This document shows positions 16,412 through 25,688 of a DNA stretch of 54,824 bases, piece by piece. Position 1 is the stretch's first letter; the number at the start of each line of letters is the position of its first letter. The stretch lies in the NCBI GenBank assembly GCA_003149565.1, contig QCWH01000015.1, forward strand, positions 1-54,824, written 5' to 3'. The position numbers and the translations under genes are program-made. Source of the DNA: Marivita sp. XM-24bin2. Its GTDB lineage: Bacteria > Pseudomonadota > Alphaproteobacteria > Rhodobacterales > Rhodobacteraceae. A model generated the notes under the pieces. It made no database searches, was not told the origin of the DNA, and worked only from the letters and a program-made list of their open reading frames with translations.

Positions 16412-18670
16412 ATGGCAGGCGGATTTCCAACCGACACGCGTGGAAACGGTATTGTTGGGGTCATCCCCGTCCTGTTTTCCGCCGCGCTGTTCGTGTATTT
16501 TGCCTCTCTCATGCCCACGATCGCCGCGACCGAGGTGATCCGTATGACACTCCCGTGGATTCCTTCCCTCGGGATTGAATTGGCGTTCCTCGTAGACGGG
16601 CTTAGCCTGACATTTTCGCTCCTGATCTCAGGCATCGGTACTCTGGTACTGCTCTATTCCAACACCTACCTGGCCGGACACCCGCAATATGCCCGGTTTG
16701 CCCTGTTCCTAACCGCTTTCATGGTGTCGATGCTGGGTTTGGTGCTGGCAGACGACCTGATCCTTCTCTTTGTCTTTTGGGAGTTGACCACGCTCACTTC
16801 CTATATGCTCATCGGATTCTCGCATGAGGCCGAGAAAAGCCGCCGTAACGCGCTGCAGGCTCTGTTTGTCACCGGCGCGGGGGGACTGGCCTTCCTTGCC
16901 GGTCTGATTCTGCTGGCCGCTGCCACCGGCACCACCAGCATTTCAGGCATCATTGCGCAGGGCAGTGCGCTCAAAGAACATGCAATGTACCTGCCCATCC
17001 TGATCCTGCTGCTGGCGGGGACATTTACGAAGTCGGCACAGGTGCCGTTCCACTTCTGGCTCCCCAACGCAATGGCTGCGCCCACGCCGGTCAGCGCCTT
17101 TCTGCACTCGGCGACGATGGTCAAGGCGGGCGTCTACGTCATGGCGCGGATGCACCCGGCGATGTCCGGAACCGATGTCTGGCTCTGGACACTGACTATT
17201 TTCGGCGCAGTAACGGCAGTCTTCGCAAGCCTTCTGGCGCTGCGCCAGACCGACCTCAAGCAGGCGTTGGCCTACACCACGCTGATGGCGCTTGGCACGC
17301 TGACGCTCTTTCTGGGGCAAGAGTCAGGCTACGCGATGACTGCGTTCGCGACCTTCCTGATCGTGCATTCGCTTTACAAAGCGTCGCTCTTCCTTGTCGT
17401 CGGTTGCATCGACCTCTCCACCGGCACCCGCGAGACCGACCAACTCGGCGGGCTGGGGCGGATCATGCCAATCACAGCCGTCGCCGCGGCGCTTGCTGCC
17501 CTGTCGATGGCGGGCTTCCCGCCCTTCCTTGGCTTCATCGGCAAGGAGCTGAAATACGCAGGCGCAATCGCCGTGGCTTCCGAGCCAGTGTTGGTGGCGG
17601 GTGCGGCGCTTCTGTCGAACGCGCTGATGCTGGCCGTTGCCGGTGTTGTCGCCTTCCGTCCGTTCTGGCGCGGCACTGTGCCATCAAGTCAATCCCCACA
17701 AGAAGCTCCCTGGCAGATGTGGGCTGGGCCAATCATCCTCGCCAGCCTCGGTGCGATCTTCGGCATCTACCCCGACCTGTTGCAGGTCGCCCTCGTCGCG
17801 CCGACCGTTGTGTCGCTCACCGGAGAGGTGGGTGAGGTCAAGGAGTTGCAACTCTGGGCCGGGTTCAACATCCCGTTGATCCTCAGCGTTGCGACATTTG
17901 TCCTTGGTCTGGTCCTGTACGCCCGCCACGTACAACTGCGCGCGCTGCTGGAGCGCGGTTTCAGAGCGATCCCGAACCTCGACAAAGGCTGGGACAAGTT
18001 CCTTGACGGGCTCAAGGCGTTTGCAAAATGGCAGACCCAGCTCGTGCAAAATGGCAAACTCTCCAGCTATCTCTTTGGCACCTTCCTGACCATCGCGGCC
18101 GGCATCCTTTTGACGCTGATCTACACGGGCATGCCGATGATCGCAGTCGATCTTTCGGATGTGGAATGGAAGCACACATCCATCGCCCTGCTGACCATTG
18201 CGGGCGCACTCCTTGCGCTTGTCACCAACTCTCGCATCGCCGGCATCGCCGCACTTGGCGTGGTCGGCATCGGTATCGCGATGATCTTCATCGTCTTCAG
18301 CGCCCCCGACGTGGCGATCACACAGCTCCTGGTCGAAACCTTGGTCGTGGTGCTGGTCGCAGTTGTCATGCTGCGCCTGCCATCGCTGCCCAAGGCTGAG
18401 TTCCGCCTGAACCACGCTTTGCTGTCCGTTGCCGTTGGTGCATCTGTTTCGCTGATCCTCATCGCCGTTGTGTCCAGCCCGCTTGATCTGCGACTGACCG
18501 AGTATTTCGAGGTCACAAGCTGGCCCGAAGCCTACGGGCGCAACATCGTCAATGTCATCCTCGTGGATTTCCGCGCGCTCGACACATTCGGAGAAATCGC
18601 CGTGGTCGTGATCGCCGCTCTGTCGGCCTACGCACTGCTGCGCACAACACGCAAGGGAGACCAGAAATGA
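16412..18670 (+). CDS. mrpA: Mrp Na+/H+ antiporter subunit A
   Basis: 752-residue polytopic membrane protein, the large NuoL-like subunit of the multisubunit cation/proton antiporter. The proton-channel core contains the conserved Glu in FVFWELTTLTSYMLIGF, the Lys-bearing helix region AGTFTKSAQVPFHFWLPNAM, and broken helices up to about residue 500. The C-terminal part carries the DUF4040/MrpB-N-type helices. A strong AGGAGG precedes ATG 16412. MrpB is a separate gene, so this is the seven-gene operon type. The stop overlaps mrpB by ATGA. Confidence 0.95.
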   Translation: MAGGFPTDTRGNGIVGVIPVLFSAALFVYFASLMPTIAATEVIRMTLPWIPSLGIELAFLVDGLSLTFSLLISGIGTLVLLYSNTYLAGHPQYARFALFLTAFMVSMLGLVLADDLILLFVFWELTTLTSYMLIGFSHEAEKSRRNALQALFVTGAGGLAFLAGLILLAAATGTTSISGIIAQGSALKEHAMYLPILILLLAGTFTKSAQVPFHFWLPNAMAAPTPVSAFLHSATMVKAGVYVMARMHPAMSGTDVWLWTLTIFGAVTAVFASLLALRQTDLKQALAYTTLMALGTLTLFLGQESGYAMTAFATFLIVHSLYKASLFLVVGCIDLSTGTRETDQLGGLGRIMPITAVAAALAALSMAGFPPFLGFIGKELKYAGAIAVASEPVLVAGAALLSNALMLAVAGVVAFRPFWRGTVPSSQSPQEAPWQMWAGPIILASLGAIFGIYPDLLQVALVAPTVVSLTGEVGEVKELQLWAGFNIPLILSVATFVLGLVLYARHVQLRALLERGFRAIPNLDKGWDKFLDGLKAFAKWQTQLVQNGKLSSYLFGTFLTIAAGILLTLIYTGMPMIAVDLSDVEWKHTSIALLTIAGALLALVTNSRIAGIAALGVVGIGIAMIFIVFSAPDVAITQLLVETLVVVLVAVVMLRLPSLPKAEFRLNHALLSVAVGASVSLILIAVVSSPLDLRLTEYFEVTSWPEAYGRNIVNVILVDFRALDTFGEIAVVVIAALSAYALLRTTRKGDQK

Positions 18671-19086
18671 ATTCCGTCATCCTGCGCGTCGGTACGCGCT
18701 ACCTTGCAGGTCTGCTGCTTGTGTTCTCGTTCTACATGATGCTGCGTGGCCATAACGAACCGGGTGGCGGATTCATCGGCGGTCTGACTGGGGCCACCGG
18801 CTTTGTCCTTTATGCCATCGCCTGCGGCACACAGGATGCCCGCGCGGCGCTGCGTGTGATGCCACAGACGATCGCGATCTGGGGTCTGGGAATCGCCCTT
18901 GCCGCCGGTCTCTTTGCGGCACTCTTCGGAGACGCGCTTTTCACCGGGCAATGGCTCTTCATCGGGGCAACCGAGGACGACAAAGGCTTGCCGCTGTCGT
19001 CGGTGCTGGTTTTCGACATCGGCGTCTACCTTGTGGTCTTCGGGTCGATCCTCACCCTTGTCTTCGCGATGGAGGAGGAAATCTAA
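18667..19086 (+). CDS. mrpB: Mrp antiporter subunit B
   Basis: 139 residues with four predicted transmembrane helices and the MrpB hallmark RGHNEPGGGFIGGL near residues 27-42. It overlaps mrpA (ATGA) and mrpC (TAATG), implying coupled translation of the membrane complex. Confidence 0.95.
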   Translation: MNSVILRVGTRYLAGLLLVFSFYMMLRGHNEPGGGFIGGLTGATGFVLYAIACGTQDARAALRVMPQTIAIWGLGIALAAGLFAALFGDALFTGQWLFIGATEDDKGLPLSSVLVFDIGVYLVVFGSILTLVFAMEEEI

Positions 19087-19445
19087 TGGAGTTTCTCTTT
19101 GCCATCACCATCGGCGTCATGGTCGCTGCGGCGGTCTATTTGATGCTGTCTAACCATCTCCTGCGCTTTATCTTCGGCCTCGTGCTGATCTCGAACGCGG
19201 CCAACCTGACGATCTTTGTGGCAGGCCGCCTCACCGACGGCGCCCCGCCCCTGATCCCCGAAGGCGCCAACGCCCCTGCAATTGCGGCCAACGCCTTGCC
19301 GCAAGCGCTTGTGCTGACCGCCATCGTGATCGGCTTCGGACTTTTCGCCTTTGCCATCGTGCTGGTCTTCCGCGCCTGGACCTCGCTCAATTCCCTGACG
19401 CCGGACGAGATGCGACTGGCCGAACCCGAAGAGGCACATAAGTGA
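19086..19445 (+). CDS. mrpC: Mrp antiporter subunit C (NuoK-like)
   Basis: 119-residue subunit with three helices, related to NuoK. I chose ATG 19086 because it overlaps the mrpB stop by one base and gives the family N-terminus MEFLFAITIGVMVAAAVYL. The open frame continues further upstream inside mrpB without meaning. Conserved segments include the NHLLRFIFGLVLISNAANL helix and the DPLPQALVLTAIVIG-type helix, seen here as NALPQALVLTAIVIGFG. It overlaps mrpD by GTGA. Confidence 0.95.
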   Translation: MEFLFAITIGVMVAAAVYLMLSNHLLRFIFGLVLISNAANLTIFVAGRLTDGAPPLIPEGANAPAIAANALPQALVLTAIVIGFGLFAFAIVLVFRAWTSLNSLTPDEMRLAEPEEAHK

Positions 19446-20938
19446 GCTGGCTTCTTGCACTTCCCGTCGTCATCCCCTTCCTGACGGCCATCCTTGCTTT
19501 CCTGACGCGGCAAAACCACTTGGGGCGCTGGATTTCCGTAGCCGGATCATCTGTGTTGCTGGTGGCCTCAATCGTCCTGATGAACACCGTCCTGCGCGAA
19601 GGGGTGATCGCCGGACAGATGGGCAACTGGCCCGCGCCCTTCGGCATCACGCTGGTGGCCGATCTGCTGTCCGCCGTCATGGTCCTGATAACCGCCATTG
19701 TCGCGCTTGCTGTGTCGATCTATGCCATCGCGGATGTCGATGAAGGAATGGAGCGTCTGGGCTATCACGCGCTTTTCAACATGCTGATCGCAGGTGTGGT
19801 CGGCGCGTTCATCACCGGCGACCTCTTCAACCTCTATGTCTGGTTCGAGGTCATGCTGATCGCGTCTTTTGGCCTTCTGGTGTTGGGTGGACGGCCCGAG
19901 CAAATCGACGGTGGCGTAAAATACGTGGCGCTGAACCTTGTGTCCACGATCATGTTCCTGACCGGCATTGGCCTGCTTTACGGCATGACCGGAACACTAA
20001 ACATGGCCGACCTCGCCACTGCGGTGGACGGAGCGGATCAGCGCCTGCTTACCATCGTCGCAGTCCTCTTCATGATTGCGTTCGGCGTCAAGGCGGCGGT
20101 CTTCCCCCTCTTCTTTTGGCTGCCAGCCTCCTACCACACGCCCGCGTTTTCGGTGTCTGCGGTGTTCGCAGGACTGCTGACCAAGGTCGGCGTCTACGCC
20201 CTGCTACGAATGTTCACGCTGGTCTTCGACCATGACACAGCCTTCACCCACACGATCCTCCTGTGGGTCGCAGGGTTCACCATGGTGGTCGGCGTTCTGG
20301 GCGCAGCCGCGCAATCAGACATGCGCAAGATCCTGTCGTTCCACATTGTCAGCCAGATCGGCTACATGATCCTCGGGCTTGCGCTTCTCACCCCGCTCGC
20401 CATCGTCGGCGCGGTTTTCTACCTCGTGCACCACATCGTGGTGAAGGCGAACCTGTTCCTGATCGCAGGCGTCGCCCAGCGCATCGCAGGCGGCACCGAG
20501 CTGTCGCGGATCGGCGGCCTCTACAAATCCGCGCCACTCTTGGCGGTGCTCTTCGTGGTCCCCGCCTTCTCGCTCGCTGGCTTCCCGCCACTGTCGGGCT
20601 TCTGGGCCAAATTCCTGCTGGTGAAGGCGGCGCTCGACGTTCAGGGCTGGATCATCGCGGGCATCGCGCTTGCCGTAGGTCTCCTGACGATCTACTCCAT
20701 GACCAAGATATGGGCGCAGGCCTTCTGGGAACCTCATCCCGACGGGATCGAACCAAAACTGTCGTCGCTCAGCAGCCGCGACCGAGCAGCGATGCTGATC
20801 CCGATTGGCGGTCTCGCCGTGTTGACCGTCATCATTGGCACGATGCCTGAACCCTTTGTGCAATTCGCCGAAGCCTCGGCAGCGCAGCTTCTTGATCCGG
20901 CTGCATACATCACCGCGGTGCTGGGAGAGCAGCCATGA
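19442..20938 (+). CDS. mrpD: Mrp antiporter subunit D (NuoM/N-like)
   Basis: 498-residue polytopic protein, second antiporter-like core of the complex. It starts with GTG at 19442, overlapping the mrpC stop. The YVWFEVMLIASFGLLVLGG helix carries the channel Glu, and the conserved Lys-containing helices include FGVKAAVFPLFFWLPASYH. Length and motifs match MrpD. Its end overlaps mrpE by ATGA. Confidence 0.96.
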   Translation: MSWLLALPVVIPFLTAILAFLTRQNHLGRWISVAGSSVLLVASIVLMNTVLREGVIAGQMGNWPAPFGITLVADLLSAVMVLITAIVALAVSIYAIADVDEGMERLGYHALFNMLIAGVVGAFITGDLFNLYVWFEVMLIASFGLLVLGGRPEQIDGGVKYVALNLVSTIMFLTGIGLLYGMTGTLNMADLATAVDGADQRLLTIVAVLFMIAFGVKAAVFPLFFWLPASYHTPAFSVSAVFAGLLTKVGVYALLRMFTLVFDHDTAFTHTILLWVAGFTMVVGVLGAAAQSDMRKILSFHIVSQIGYMILGLALLTPLAIVGAVFYLVHHIVVKANLFLIAGVAQRIAGGTELSRIGGLYKSAPLLAVLFVVPAFSLAGFPPLSGFWAKFLLVKAALDVQGWIIAGIALAVGLLTIYSMTKIWAQAFWEPHPDGIEPKLSSLSSRDRAAMLIPIGGLAVLTVIIGTMPEPFVQFAEASAAQLLDPAAYITAVLGEQP

Positions 20939-21414
20939 ATGCATTTGGACTGAACATCATCCTCGCCATCGCATGGGTCGCTTTCACCGGCTCGGTGTCC
21001 CTTGTCGGCCTGATCACCGGCTTCGTGATCGGCTATGGCGCGCTTTGGCTGATCCAGCCCTTGATCGGAACAAGCACCTATTTCAACCGTGTCACAGCGT
21101 GGATCAAACTGGTGATCATGTTCCACTATGAACTCATCGTATCCAGTCTTGCTGTGGCCTTTGATATTCTCACCCCGCGCCACCGCGCCCGTCCCGCAAT
21201 CATCGAAGTTCCGCTTGATGTGAAATCAGACACTGGCATTTTGCTTGTCACCAACCTGATATCCCTGACGCCGGGCACACTCAGTCTGGATGTGAGCGAA
21301 GATCGCAAGACACTACTGGTTCACGCAATGTTTGCCGATGATCACGATGCACTGCGAAAAAGTCTCAAAAACGGGATGGAACGCTGGGTAATCGACGCTG
21401 TGGAGGGCACATGA
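20935..21414 (+). CDS. mrpE: Mrp antiporter subunit E
   Basis: 159-residue small subunit: two N-terminal helices (about 5-40) then a cytoplasmic domain with the MrpE signature NLISLTPGTLSLDVSEDRKTL. It follows mrpD with a 4-bp overlap and precedes mrpF with a 4-bp overlap. Confidence 0.94.
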   Translation: MNAFGLNIILAIAWVAFTGSVSLVGLITGFVIGYGALWLIQPLIGTSTYFNRVTAWIKLVIMFHYELIVSSLAVAFDILTPRHRARPAIIEVPLDVKSDTGILLVTNLISLTPGTLSLDVSEDRKTLLVHAMFADDHDALRKSLKNGMERWVIDAVEGT

Positions 21415-21713
21415 TGACCGGCTTTCTGGAACTGAGCCTTGAGATCGGATTTCTGTGTATCGTGTTGTCCGTCGTTATGGCGTTTGTTCGTCTGATCAAA
21501 GGGCCAAGCCTGCAGGACCGCGTTGTCGCGCTGGACTTCATGACCGTCGCAATCGTGGCCTTCTGCGGGCTTGCCGCAATCCGCTACGCGACATCGGCGT
21601 TCCTTGATGTCGCGCTCGTCCTCGCGCTGGTTGGCTTTCTCGCAACAGTGGCGTTGGCGCGCTTTGCCGAACGAAGCAGTGTCCGCACCCGAAAGGAGGC
21701 TTCAGATGAGTGA
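21411..21713 (+). CDS. mrpF: Mrp antiporter subunit F
   Basis: 100-residue subunit with three helices. The hallmark RLIKGPSLQDRVVALDF is at about residues 28-44, followed by the DVALVLALVGFLATVALARF helix. The start overlaps mrpE, and two adjacent ATG codons are possible. The end overlaps mrpG by 8 bp. Confidence 0.94.
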   Translation: MMTGFLELSLEIGFLCIVLSVVMAFVRLIKGPSLQDRVVALDFMTVAIVAFCGLAAIRYATSAFLDVALVLALVGFLATVALARFAERSSVRTRKEASDE

Positions 21714-22065
21714 AATCGTTGCAGGTTGCCTGATTATTCTCGGTGGCGTCTTTGCCGTGATCGGCGCGCTTGGTCTCCTGCGCATGCCTGACGTGCTGAT
21801 CCGAATGCACGCCTCAACCAAGATCGGCACCTTGTCGACCGGTCTTATCCTGCTGGGCTGCGCTGTGATCTTCGCAACTCCTGACATCATCATCCGGGTG
21901 ATTGCGATCGTGCTGTTCATTCTTCTCACTGCCCCGATTGGCGCGCATATGATGGGCCGCTCAGTCGTGTCGACCGGTGTCCCACTTTGGAAGAACGAAG
22001 ATGTGCCTCAAGACGAAGTCGAAGAGAAACTGCTTCAGGAACACCCCGCCCCCGACAAACGGTAA
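21706..22065 (+). CDS. mrpG: Mrp antiporter subunit G
   Basis: 119-residue subunit with three helices and the family signature GALGLLRMPDVLIRMHASTK followed by TLSTGLILLG. ATG 21706 is supported by a strong GAAAGGAGG site at 21691-21699. The longer open frame upstream lies inside mrpF. This is the last gene of the operon, followed by a hairpin at 22074. Confidence 0.94.
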   Translation: MSEIVAGCLIILGGVFAVIGALGLLRMPDVLIRMHASTKIGTLSTGLILLGCAVIFATPDIIIRVIAIVLFILLTAPIGAHMMGRSVVSTGVPLWKNEDVPQDEVEEKLLQEHPAPDKR

Positions 22066-22073
22066 AATGAAAA

Positions 22074-22095
22074 AGGCCGCTCCAACGAGCGGCCT
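22074..22095. terminator. Intrinsic terminator between mrpG and the HU gene
   Basis: GGCCGCTC/GAGCGGCC stem with a CAAC loop. On the minus strand it is followed by a T-rich run, so it best terminates the HU transcript. On the plus strand it lacks a T run. Confidence 0.8.
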
Positions 22096-22118
22096 GTTCC
22101 AAGAATTTATGTATAGGC

Positions 22119-22406
22119 TCAGCCGTTCACGCTGTCCTTAAGCGCCTTTGCAATGGTCATCTTGACCACCTTGTCAGCTTCTTTCTTGAACTGCTCGCCG
22201 GTCGCAGGGTTGCGCACCATGCGCTCAGGGCGCTCGCGGCAGTAGATTTTGCCTACGCCCGGCAATGTCACAGCGCCACCACCCGAAACTTCTTTGGTGA
22301 TGATGTTTGTGACTGCGTCCAGCGCGGCTCCAGCGGTTTTCTTGTCGCTGCCCATTTCTTCGGCCAGAGCGGCCACAAGCTGGGTCTTTGTCATTGGTTT
22401 CGCCAT
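22119..22406 (-). CDS. HU-family DNA-binding protein
   Basis: 95-residue nucleoid protein. It has the N-terminal helices (MTKTQLVAALAEEMGSDKKTA) and a beta arm that is divergent from the HU consensus: GVGKIYCRERPERMVRNPATGEQ instead of the usual GFG.F..R.R..R.GRNP.TG. The RNPATGE tip of the DNA-bending arm is retained. It is a single-gene unit with its own terminator downstream and an inverted-repeat-rich region upstream (22467-22500). Confidence 0.92.
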   Translation of the reverse strand: MAKPMTKTQLVAALAEEMGSDKKTAGAALDAVTNIITKEVSGGGAVTLPGVGKIYCRERPERMVRNPATGEQFKKEADKVVKMTIAKALKDSVNG

Positions 22407-22466
22407 TTCGTGGTCTCCTTAACTGCCCGATCTTGGGCCTCGTGGGGAAAAACTAACCGTATATTG

Positions 22467-22500
22467 CGGGGAAACACAACGGTTGGTAGGCGTTTCCCCG
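22467..22500. repeat. Inverted repeat upstream of the HU gene
   Basis: CGGGGAAAC at 22467-22475 and GTTTCCCCG at 22492-22500 form 9-bp perfect arms 16 bp apart. A third GGGGAAA occurs at 22444. It could be an operator for HU or a terminator-like stem for the upstream amn transcript. No T run is present. Confidence 0.5.
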
Positions 22501-22590
22501 ACGTTTTTCGGCTTTTTCAAAGGTTTTCCGGCGGTATTTGGCGTCCTCATCAAGGTGAAGCCGTCATTTCAGGCCGCAGCCAAAGAATCG

Positions 22591-24075
22591 CTATAGAAAC
22601 GCAGTCTCCTCAAAGCTGCGCAGCTTGCGGCTGTGGATGCGCTCCAGCGGCATGTCACGCAGATGTTCCATGGCGTGAATACCAATCATCAAGTGCCGCG
22701 CCACCTGCGTTTTATAGAAATCCGACGCCATACCTGGCAGCTTCAACTCGCCGTGCAGTGGCTTGTCACTCACACAGAGCAAAGTGCCGTAGGGTACACG
22801 AAACCGAAATCCGTTAGCCGCAATCGTGGCGCTTTCCATGTCCAGGGCGATCGCCCGCGACTGGCTCAAACGCTGGACAGGGCCACGTTGGTCGCGCAGT
22901 TCCCAATTGCGGTTGTCCACACTGGCCACAGTGCCTGTCCGCATAATGCGTTTTAGATCGTACCCCTCAAGCTGCGTCTCCGTCGCCACCGCGCGTTCCA
23001 ACGCAATCTGGATCTCTGCCAGCGCCGGGATAGGCACCCAAACCGGCAGGTCATCATCCAGCACCCGGTCCTCGCGCAAATACGCATGCGCAAGCACGAA
23101 ATCCCCAAGGCTCTGAGAATTGCGCAGACCTGCGCAATGCCCCACCATCAGCCACGCATGTGGTCGCAAAACCGCGATATGGTCAGTGGCTGTTTTTGCG
23201 TTCGACGGCCCAACGCCGATATTCACCAGCGTGATCCCCGCCCCACCTTTTCGTTTGAGGTGGTAGGTCGGCATCTGAGGCATCTTTTCGACCAATGGCA
23301 ACGGTGCGTCCGCCTCAAAAATCTCGGCATTCCCGGTGCTCACAAAACTTGTGTACCCGCTTTCGGGGTCGGCCAGCTGTGCCCGTGCATAAGCTTCAAA
23401 CTCGGCGACATAGAACTGGTAGTTGGTGAAAAGAACGTGGTTCTGAAAATGATGCGGATCCGTCGCCGTATAATGCGACAGCCGCGCCAAGGAATAGTCG
23501 ATGCGTTGTGCTGTAAACGGTGCAAGCGGTTCGGTACCGTCTGGCGCAGGCTTGGCGACACCGTTGACGATGTCATCATTTGTGGTCGCCAGATCAGGCA
23601 CATCGAACACATCGCGCAGAATGAAGTCAGCGGCCCCTTCCTGCGGGACCGAAATTGCAGCATCGTTGGCCACTGCAAAATGAACCGGCATCGGCGTGTC
23701 CGACATTCCAACCTGGACTGGGACGTTGTGGTTCTCAAGCAGCAGCGAGATCTGCTGTTCAAGATAGTGCCGGAACAGATCGGGACGGGTGATTGTCGTG
23801 GCATGCGTTCCGGGATGCGCAACGTGGCCAAAGCTCAAACGGCTGTCGACCTTGGCAAAGCTGGTCGTCGTAATCCGCAGCTCGGGATAAAACGCGCGGT
23901 ACCGCACGCCTGGATGACCCTGCTCCATTGCCGCCTGAAAGGTATCGCACAGAAATCGCGTAGACGCCTCATAGAGCGCGCACAGCCGATCAACCGCTGC
24001 CTTCGGATCATCGAACCACTCCGGAGCCGGGGCGTCCGGAGTGACAACATCAAGATTGATCGACCGGTCCTGCAT
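22591..24075 (-). CDS. amn: AMP nucleosidase
   Basis: Hydrolyses AMP to adenine and ribose 5-phosphate, controlling adenylate pools. The 494-residue length fits Amn. An N-terminal regulatory domain is followed by the nucleoside-phosphorylase-like catalytic domain with NIGVGPSNAKTATDH, LMVGHCAGLR and, later, MESATIAANGFRF, which holds the substrate. I chose ATG 24075 because AAAGGCAG precedes it and it gives the usual N-terminus. An in-frame upstream ATG at 24141 adds 22 unlikely residues. Confidence 0.93.
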   Translation of the reverse strand: MQDRSINLDVVTPDAPAPEWFDDPKAAVDRLCALYEASTRFLCDTFQAAMEQGHPGVRYRAFYPELRITTTSFAKVDSRLSFGHVAHPGTHATTITRPDLFRHYLEQQISLLLENHNVPVQVGMSDTPMPVHFAVANDAAISVPQEGAADFILRDVFDVPDLATTNDDIVNGVAKPAPDGTEPLAPFTAQRIDYSLARLSHYTATDPHHFQNHVLFTNYQFYVAEFEAYARAQLADPESGYTSFVSTGNAEIFEADAPLPLVEKMPQMPTYHLKRKGGAGITLVNIGVGPSNAKTATDHIAVLRPHAWLMVGHCAGLRNSQSLGDFVLAHAYLREDRVLDDDLPVWVPIPALAEIQIALERAVATETQLEGYDLKRIMRTGTVASVDNRNWELRDQRGPVQRLSQSRAIALDMESATIAANGFRFRVPYGTLLCVSDKPLHGELKLPGMASDFYKTQVARHLMIGIHAMEHLRDMPLERIHSRKLRSFEETAFL

Positions 24076-24188
24076 GCACTGCCTTTCTTGGGTCTTCGGC
24101 TGCCTCGCGCGTAGGTTGACAGCTTGCATGGGTGGGATCAAGCTGCAGAAAGGGTCAGCACCGCTGACTTTTTAAACGGAGCCCACAA

Positions 24189-24608
24189 ATGGACTACGAA
24201 ACGGTATCCGCCGACGCCTTCGGTGCCAGTCTGAAAGGCTTGGGATTGAACCTGCTGACTCGCGATGTGCGGCGCATGGTGCAGCAACTGACGGATGTCT
24301 TTTCCATGACAGCACATCAAGTATCCGACGATTTCGCGATCCTGCGTTACGGCGATCATCTCTTTCAAATCCATTCCGATCAGACCTTTGGTGCGCACCC
24401 CCTGCTCGGCCTCTTGCCGGAAAATCCGCCGCGCGGCGCGGGGGTGGAAATCCGGCTCTACGAAACCGATCCGGATCAAGCTTTCGAACACGCGGAAAAC
24501 GCGGGGTTTACGGTGTTGCAGGAACCAACCGACAAACCGCACGGATTGCGGGAATGCACATTGCTGTGCGCAGACGGCTACGCCTGGGTGCCCTCCCGCC
24601 CCCTCTAA
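24189..24608 (+). CDS. VOC (glyoxalase/bleomycin-resistance fold) family protein
   Basis: 139-residue cytoplasmic protein with the paired beta-alpha-beta-beta-beta modules of the VOC fold: GLGLNLLTRDVRRMVQQL at the first module and VEIRLYETDPDQAFEHAENAG at the second. Metal ligands are not obvious, so it may be a non-enzymatic or differently ligated member. It is followed at once by topoisomerase IB on the same strand. Confidence 0.78.
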   Translation: MDYETVSADAFGASLKGLGLNLLTRDVRRMVQQLTDVFSMTAHQVSDDFAILRYGDHLFQIHSDQTFGAHPLLGLLPENPPRGAGVEIRLYETDPDQAFEHAENAGFTVLQEPTDKPHGLRECTLLCADGYAWVPSRPL

Positions 24609-24644
24609 TCTGGAACCCTCACAATTGAAGTGCGTTTCGATGTC

Positions 24645-25640
24645 ATGTCGATTGCTGCGCATCTTGAATACTACCCCGACAACCGCCCCGGCATCCGTCG
24701 AGAAAGGCGCGGTCGCGGGTTTTCCTACATTGCGCCGGATGGCACGCGGATCGACCAAAAAGGCGAACGCGCCAGGCTGAATGCGCTCGCTGTGCCGCCT
24801 GCATGGGAACAGGTTTGGATGAGTCCTTTGAAAAACGGTCACCTTCAGGCCACAGGCCGTGATGTCAAAACCCGCAAGCAATACCGCTATCACCCGGAAT
24901 GGAACGCCTTTCGCTCCAAACGGAAATTCGCCCATTTGTCGGCTTTTGGGAAAAAACTGCCCAGCCTTCGCCGCCGCATTCTGCGCGACCTGCGCAATGC
25001 CGAAGCCGGCGATCGCACATTCGTAATCGCCGCCGTACTTGCCCTGATCGACCGTGCCAGCCTCCGTGTTGGAGCACCGGACTACACTCAGGAAAACCAG
25101 ACCTATGGCGCGACAACGCTGCGGAAACGGCACCTGTCGCTCGAGAACCAAGCGTTGCGCTTGTTCTACACTGGCAAAGGCGGTGCCAAGATCGAAAAAA
25201 CGCTCAGCGACCGGACGCTCAACCGTGTGCTGTCGCGGCTAGACGATCTGCCGGGCCCCGAGTTGATGACATGGGTCGATGAGGATGGTGCCGCCCGGGC
25301 AGTCACGTCGGGCGAGGTCAACGGCTTTCTGACCAACTATCTTGAAGATACCACCCTGACAGCCAAGACGTTTCGCACTTGGAATGGTTCCGTCGCGGCG
25401 ATGGACGTCGCCATGCGGGCCGAAAAGCCCACCATCAAGTCCATGACCGAGGCTGCGGCACAGCGCTTGGCCAATACACCTGCGATTTGCCGGTCTTCAT
25501 ATGTGCATCCAGCAGTGATTGACCTGCACTCTGTTTCCAATGCAACGCGACGTGCGTTGGGCGACACAGCTCCAGAAATCGCAGGCTTGCGCCGCTCCGA
25601 GGCACAACTGCTCCATCTGCTCGAGGGAAACACGGGTTGA
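24645..25640 (+). CDS. Type IB DNA topoisomerase (poxvirus-like)
   Basis: 331-residue enzyme that nicks one strand through a 3'-phosphotyrosine and relaxes supercoils. The N-terminal domain is followed by the catalytic core: Arg in ASLRVG, Lys in FYTGKGGAK, Arg in TFRTWNGS and the nucleophilic Tyr (about 286) in SSYVHP. I chose ATG 24645. A GTG at 24630 would add five residues, and neither start has a strong ribosome site. Bacterial forms of this enzyme are scattered and often horizontally spread. Confidence 0.92.
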   Translation: MSIAAHLEYYPDNRPGIRRERRGRGFSYIAPDGTRIDQKGERARLNALAVPPAWEQVWMSPLKNGHLQATGRDVKTRKQYRYHPEWNAFRSKRKFAHLSAFGKKLPSLRRRILRDLRNAEAGDRTFVIAAVLALIDRASLRVGAPDYTQENQTYGATTLRKRHLSLENQALRLFYTGKGGAKIEKTLSDRTLNRVLSRLDDLPGPELMTWVDEDGAARAVTSGEVNGFLTNYLEDTTLTAKTFRTWNGSVAAMDVAMRAEKPTIKSMTEAAAQRLANTPAICRSSYVHPAVIDLHSVSNATRRALGDTAPEIAGLRRSEAQLLHLLEGNTG

Positions 25641-25688
25641 CTTTATCCATCAGAGAGCGTGCTCTAAAGCGAGAAACAGGAGGCTTTT

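Noticed and set aside
16170-16412. 80-residue open frame starting TTG and ending on the mrpA start
   Set aside because: It lacks a ribosome site, starts with a rare codon right at the end of the OxyR-type operator and has no recognisable family. The TGATG overlap with mrpA may be chance, so I left it out of the features.
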